From Clostridia bacterium (GTDB taxonomy: Bacteria > Bacillota > Peptococcia > DRI-13 > UBA5745), in NCBI GenBank assembly GCA_018434325.1, contig JAHDPO010000023.1, positions 42,732 to 106,731 of the forward strand: a stretch of DNA of 64,000 nucleotides, read 5' to 3'. This document shows positions 61,713-64,000 of the stretch, piece by piece. Every line of letters begins with the position of its first letter. The stretch's first letter is position 1. A program made the position numbers and the translations under genes. The notes below the pieces were generated by a model, which was not told the origin of the DNA, did no database searches, and worked only from the letters and a program-made list of their open reading frames with translations.

Positions 61713-64000
61713 TTACTTCTCTGGTACCCTGAGTACATCGCCGGGGAAGATGAGAGAAAACCGGCTCTTGTTGTTCAGTCGTTCCAGCTCGCTCATGGGG
61801 CAGCTCAGCTTGCGGGATATGCTCCAGAAGCTATCGCCCTTTTGCACGGTGTAGGTGGTGTACCGCAAATTCTTCGGCACATCCGCTGTCACACCGTACT
61901 GGTCAAAGGTATAGGTCGCCCCGTCGATGTCCTGCTTGCCAGTGAGGGGCTTGCCGTCCTTGAAGTACATCCATTTGCCGGAATCGTTCATGGACCAGCC
62001 CTGCGCTGTGTCGCTGGAAATTGCCAGCTCCACAAAGCGGCGCAGAACAGCGGACACCTCGGCTCTTGTGGCTGTACCCTGCGGATCATAGAGATTGCCG
62101 TTTTTGCCGCTGATCACGCCTGCCATTTGCATCTGTTTCACGGCTTCCTTGGCGTAGGTACTGATTTTAGCGTTATCTGTAAAGATATTTTCGATATGAA
62201 CCTTCGGCAGAGTATAACCGATGGTCTTGGCATAATTGCTCATAATGACCGCCATCTGCTCACGGGTGATGGACTGATCCGGGGCAAACTTTCCATTGCC
62301 AACCCCGTTTACAATGTTATTTTTGCTTGCCCACTCAATGTAGCCTATATAGTATGCGTCCGCCTTTACATCGTTGAAGCTGCTCTTTGCGTAGCCGCTC
62401 ACATCGGCGTTTGCAAGCCTCCCCAGCGCCGTGACGAACATTCCTTTTGTCATGGCGGTGTTCGGGCTGAACTTGGTTTCAGAAGTTCCGCTGAACAGTC
62501 CACGGCTTGCCACAAACTCAATATCTTCCTTTGCCCAATGGCCTGCAATGTCAGTAAATGCGGTGTTGGCCTGTTTATAGCCGATGCCGTAGGTGGAAAA
62601 ATGATCGGTGCTGAAGCGCAGTACCTTTTCCACGCTGTCATAGACCGAGTTTACCAGCCAATGCACCTTACCCTTGCTGTCCACATACACAGCCTGCACA
62701 TTCCCTGCCTTTTCATTTGCGCCGAGGGTATAGGGGATGGTTACCGATACGCTGCCTGCGCCGAAGCTGCTGACCGCCTTGCCGTTGCCGTAGTTCACCT
62801 TGAGGTCAAATACCGGACGGCTGCCAATTGCCTTTTTCGCCTCGCCTGTTAGTTTGCCGCTGTTCGTGCGGGTGGCGGTGATATTTACATCAGATTTTGC
62901 CTGCTTATTGATTTCCTGTATGGTCGCCAAATCCATACCGACTCTGATGTCGGGGTTGTCTACCACCACAATGGTGTTGACGATTTTCTTTGCAATGATG
63001 GTATCCTGCACGGCCTTTGGCAGATTGACCGTAACATTGGAGCCGGTTTTGTTGCCGGTATCCACACGGAGAACCACCGTGATGCCATTTTGCTCCGTGC
63101 CGTTTTTCTTGGCCTCAGCCAATGCCTTGTTAAAAGCGTCAGTCACAGTTTTGTCAGTGAGGCTCACTGTGACATTGCCCTTGCCGTCCACTGTGCCGGG
63201 AACTTTGATTTCTCCCTGAGTGGGTGAATTCGGCTTATCCGGTGCGGGTGGGGTGACGATGACAGGGCTGCTGTTGTCGTTTGAGGAGCTGCCGCCGCCA
63301 CTTCCAGAGCCACCGCCGCCGGTGTAAGTCCAATGGGCATAGTAGGTCACATTTGCACTGACGGTTGTGCTTGCGGAGATTTGAGTTCCACCGCTTGCCG
63401 CCGTATACCAGCCGTCAAAGCTGTAACTGCCGGAGCGTGTCGGTGTCGGGAGTGCCCCTACCGCCGTACCAGATGCAACCGAGCGTGAAGTTTCACTGAC
63501 CGTGCCGCCGTTCGGGTTGAAGGTGACGGTGTAGTTCGGAACCACCGTTACAGAGAAACTCAGTTCTACCGTAGCATTGGTGCTTTGGTTGGTGCTTACG
63601 GTCAGCGTTTCATTATAATTACCCACTGCAAGACCAGCTTTCGGTGCAACGGTAAAGGTAGCCGTGCCGTTTGCCGCCAGTGTGGTGGTACTGAGTGTGC
63701 CGATGGTATAGTTGGTGCTGGTCGGCTGGATCAGCGTCACGCTGGAGTTTCCGGTGTTTGTGATGGTGACGGTCTGCGCTGTCGGGGCAATGTAGCCGAT
63801 TGTCAGTGAACCAAAATCCTTGGTTACCGGGTCAGCGGTGATGGTATAAGTAGGAGCCGTCGTCACTGCAAAACTCAATTCCACCGTAGCATTGGTGCTA
63901 TGGTTGGTACTTACGGTCAGCGTTTCATTATAATTCCCCACTGCAAGACCGGTTTTCGGCGTAATGGTAAAGGTGGCCGTCCCGTTTGCCGCCAGTGTGG
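61713..64000 (-). CDS. Large S-layer-anchored surface protein, 5' part beyond window
   Basis: At least 760 residues, open to the window edge. Order: Ig-like (SPD-2/Hydin type) repeats with NYNETLTVSTNQSTNATVEL, repeated at 105-residue spacing; one InlB-type repeat (TVTFNPNGGTVSET and SFDGWYT); Gly/Ser and Pro linkers; a 170-residue unassigned domain; three SLH domains (GHWAKEDIEFVASRGLFSG and two more); a choline-binding-type repeat (GWSMNDSGKWMYFKDGKPLT); and a C-terminal LysM (YTVQKGDSFWSISRKLSCP). Exported and bound to cell-wall polymers; the signal peptide is outside the window. DNA repeats of 315 bases (63553-63685 and 63868-64000) suggest recent duplication. Confidence 0.88.
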   Translation of the reverse strand, partial: TLAANGTATFTITPKTGLAVGNYNETLTVSTNHSTNATVELSFAVTTAPTYTITADPVTKDFGSLTIGYIAPTAQTVTITNTGNSSVTLIQPTSTNYTIGTLSTTTLAANGTATFTVAPKAGLAVGNYNETLTVSTNQSTNATVELSFSVTVVPNYTVTFNPNGGTVSETSRSVASGTAVGALPTPTRSGSYSFDGWYTAASGGTQISASTTVSANVTYYAHWTYTGGGGSGSGGGSSSNDNSSPVIVTPPAPDKPNSPTQGEIKVPGTVDGKGNVTVSLTDKTVTDAFNKALAEAKKNGTEQNGITVVLRVDTGNKTGSNVTVNLPKAVQDTIIAKKIVNTIVVVDNPDIRVGMDLATIQEINKQAKSDVNITATRTNSGKLTGEAKKAIGSRPVFDLKVNYGNGKAVSSFGAGSVSVTIPYTLGANEKAGNVQAVYVDSKGKVHWLVNSVYDSVEKVLRFSTDHFSTYGIGYKQANTAFTDIAGHWAKEDIEFVASRGLFSGTSETKFSPNTAMTKGMFVTALGRLANADVSGYAKSSFNDVKADAYYIGYIEWASKNNIVNGVGNGKFAPDQSITREQMAVIMSNYAKTIGYTLPKVHIENIFTDNAKISTYAKEAVKQMQMAGVISGKNGNLYDPQGTATRAEVSAVLRRFVELAISSDTAQGWSMNDSGKWMYFKDGKPLTGKQDIDGATYTFDQYGVTADVPKNLRYTTYTVQKGDSFWSISRKLSCPMSELERLNNKSRFSLIFPGDVLRVPEK

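Noticed and set aside
61476..62852. 458-codon plus-strand frame opposite the SLH protein
   Set aside because: Antisense to SLH and LysM domains that are clearly coding on the minus strand.

Overview
The window reads as a chromosomal segment of an anaerobic, Gram-positive-lineage bacterium (Bacillota; Clostridia or Negativicutes-like). Supporting signs are strong AGGAGG-type ribosome binding sites, frequent TTG and GTG starts, a class 1B PyrD/PyrK pair, a rubrerythrin, TRAP transport, an SLH-domain surface protein and a glycyl-radical-enzyme microcompartment. Genus cannot be fixed from the sequence alone.

Layout. 1-7.8 kb: pyrimidine genes (pyrF partial, pyrK, pyrD; pyrE and a nucleoside kinase on the other strand), DegV, a MntA/HepT toxin-antitoxin pair and a farnesyl-diphosphate synthase. 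7.9-15.9 kb: amidohydrolase, 2-hydroxyacid dehydrogenase, L,D-transpeptidase, FUSC-like membrane protein, a GGDEF/HD-GYP c-di-GMP protein, an IS relic and rubrerythrin. 16-26.5 kb: two PucR-type regulators, one fused to a TRAP solute-binding (DctP) domain, divergent from an operon of a SAF-domain oxidoreductase, a hydroxyacid/hydroxyacyl-CoA dehydrogenase, an IlvD-family dehydratase and a full DctPQM TRAP transporter. This looks like uptake and breakdown of a hydroxy acid or sugar acid. 26.6-33.3 kb: an IS-end-like element, then the eight-gene F1Fo ATP synthase operon (minus strand). 33.4-35.8 kb: a CitA/CitB-like two-component system.

35.8-53.6 kb: a glycyl-radical-enzyme bacterial microcompartment (GRM). 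It holds a BMC-targeted glycyl radical enzyme, its activase, aldehyde dehydrogenase, PduL, PduS-like and flavoprotein electron carriers, EutJ-like chaperone, six shell proteins (PduA, PduB, PduK, PduT, PduU and EutN types) and a dedicated metK. The GRE makes an aldehyde, the dehydrogenase turns it to acyl-CoA and PduL to acyl-phosphate. Control genes are an AraC-type receiver protein and a PocR-domain histidine kinase, and both have lost their phosphorylation residues. The GRE active-site loop differs from the usual CVEP form, so the substrate is open.

53.7-61.3 kb: a 2-hydroxyacid dehydrogenase, a repeat-rich 1 kb gap and an accessory (probably defence) cluster: KilA-N protein, TcmP (frameshifted at a GA repeat), a radical-SAM protein with CX3CX3C, and a HEPN plus zinc-ribbon protein, next to a decayed serine recombinase and a tRNA-Thr 3' fragment. 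61.4-64 kb: a second IS relic, a c-di-GMP-I (GEMM-I) riboswitch with no downstream gene, and the 3' part of a large SLH/LysM surface protein running off the window.
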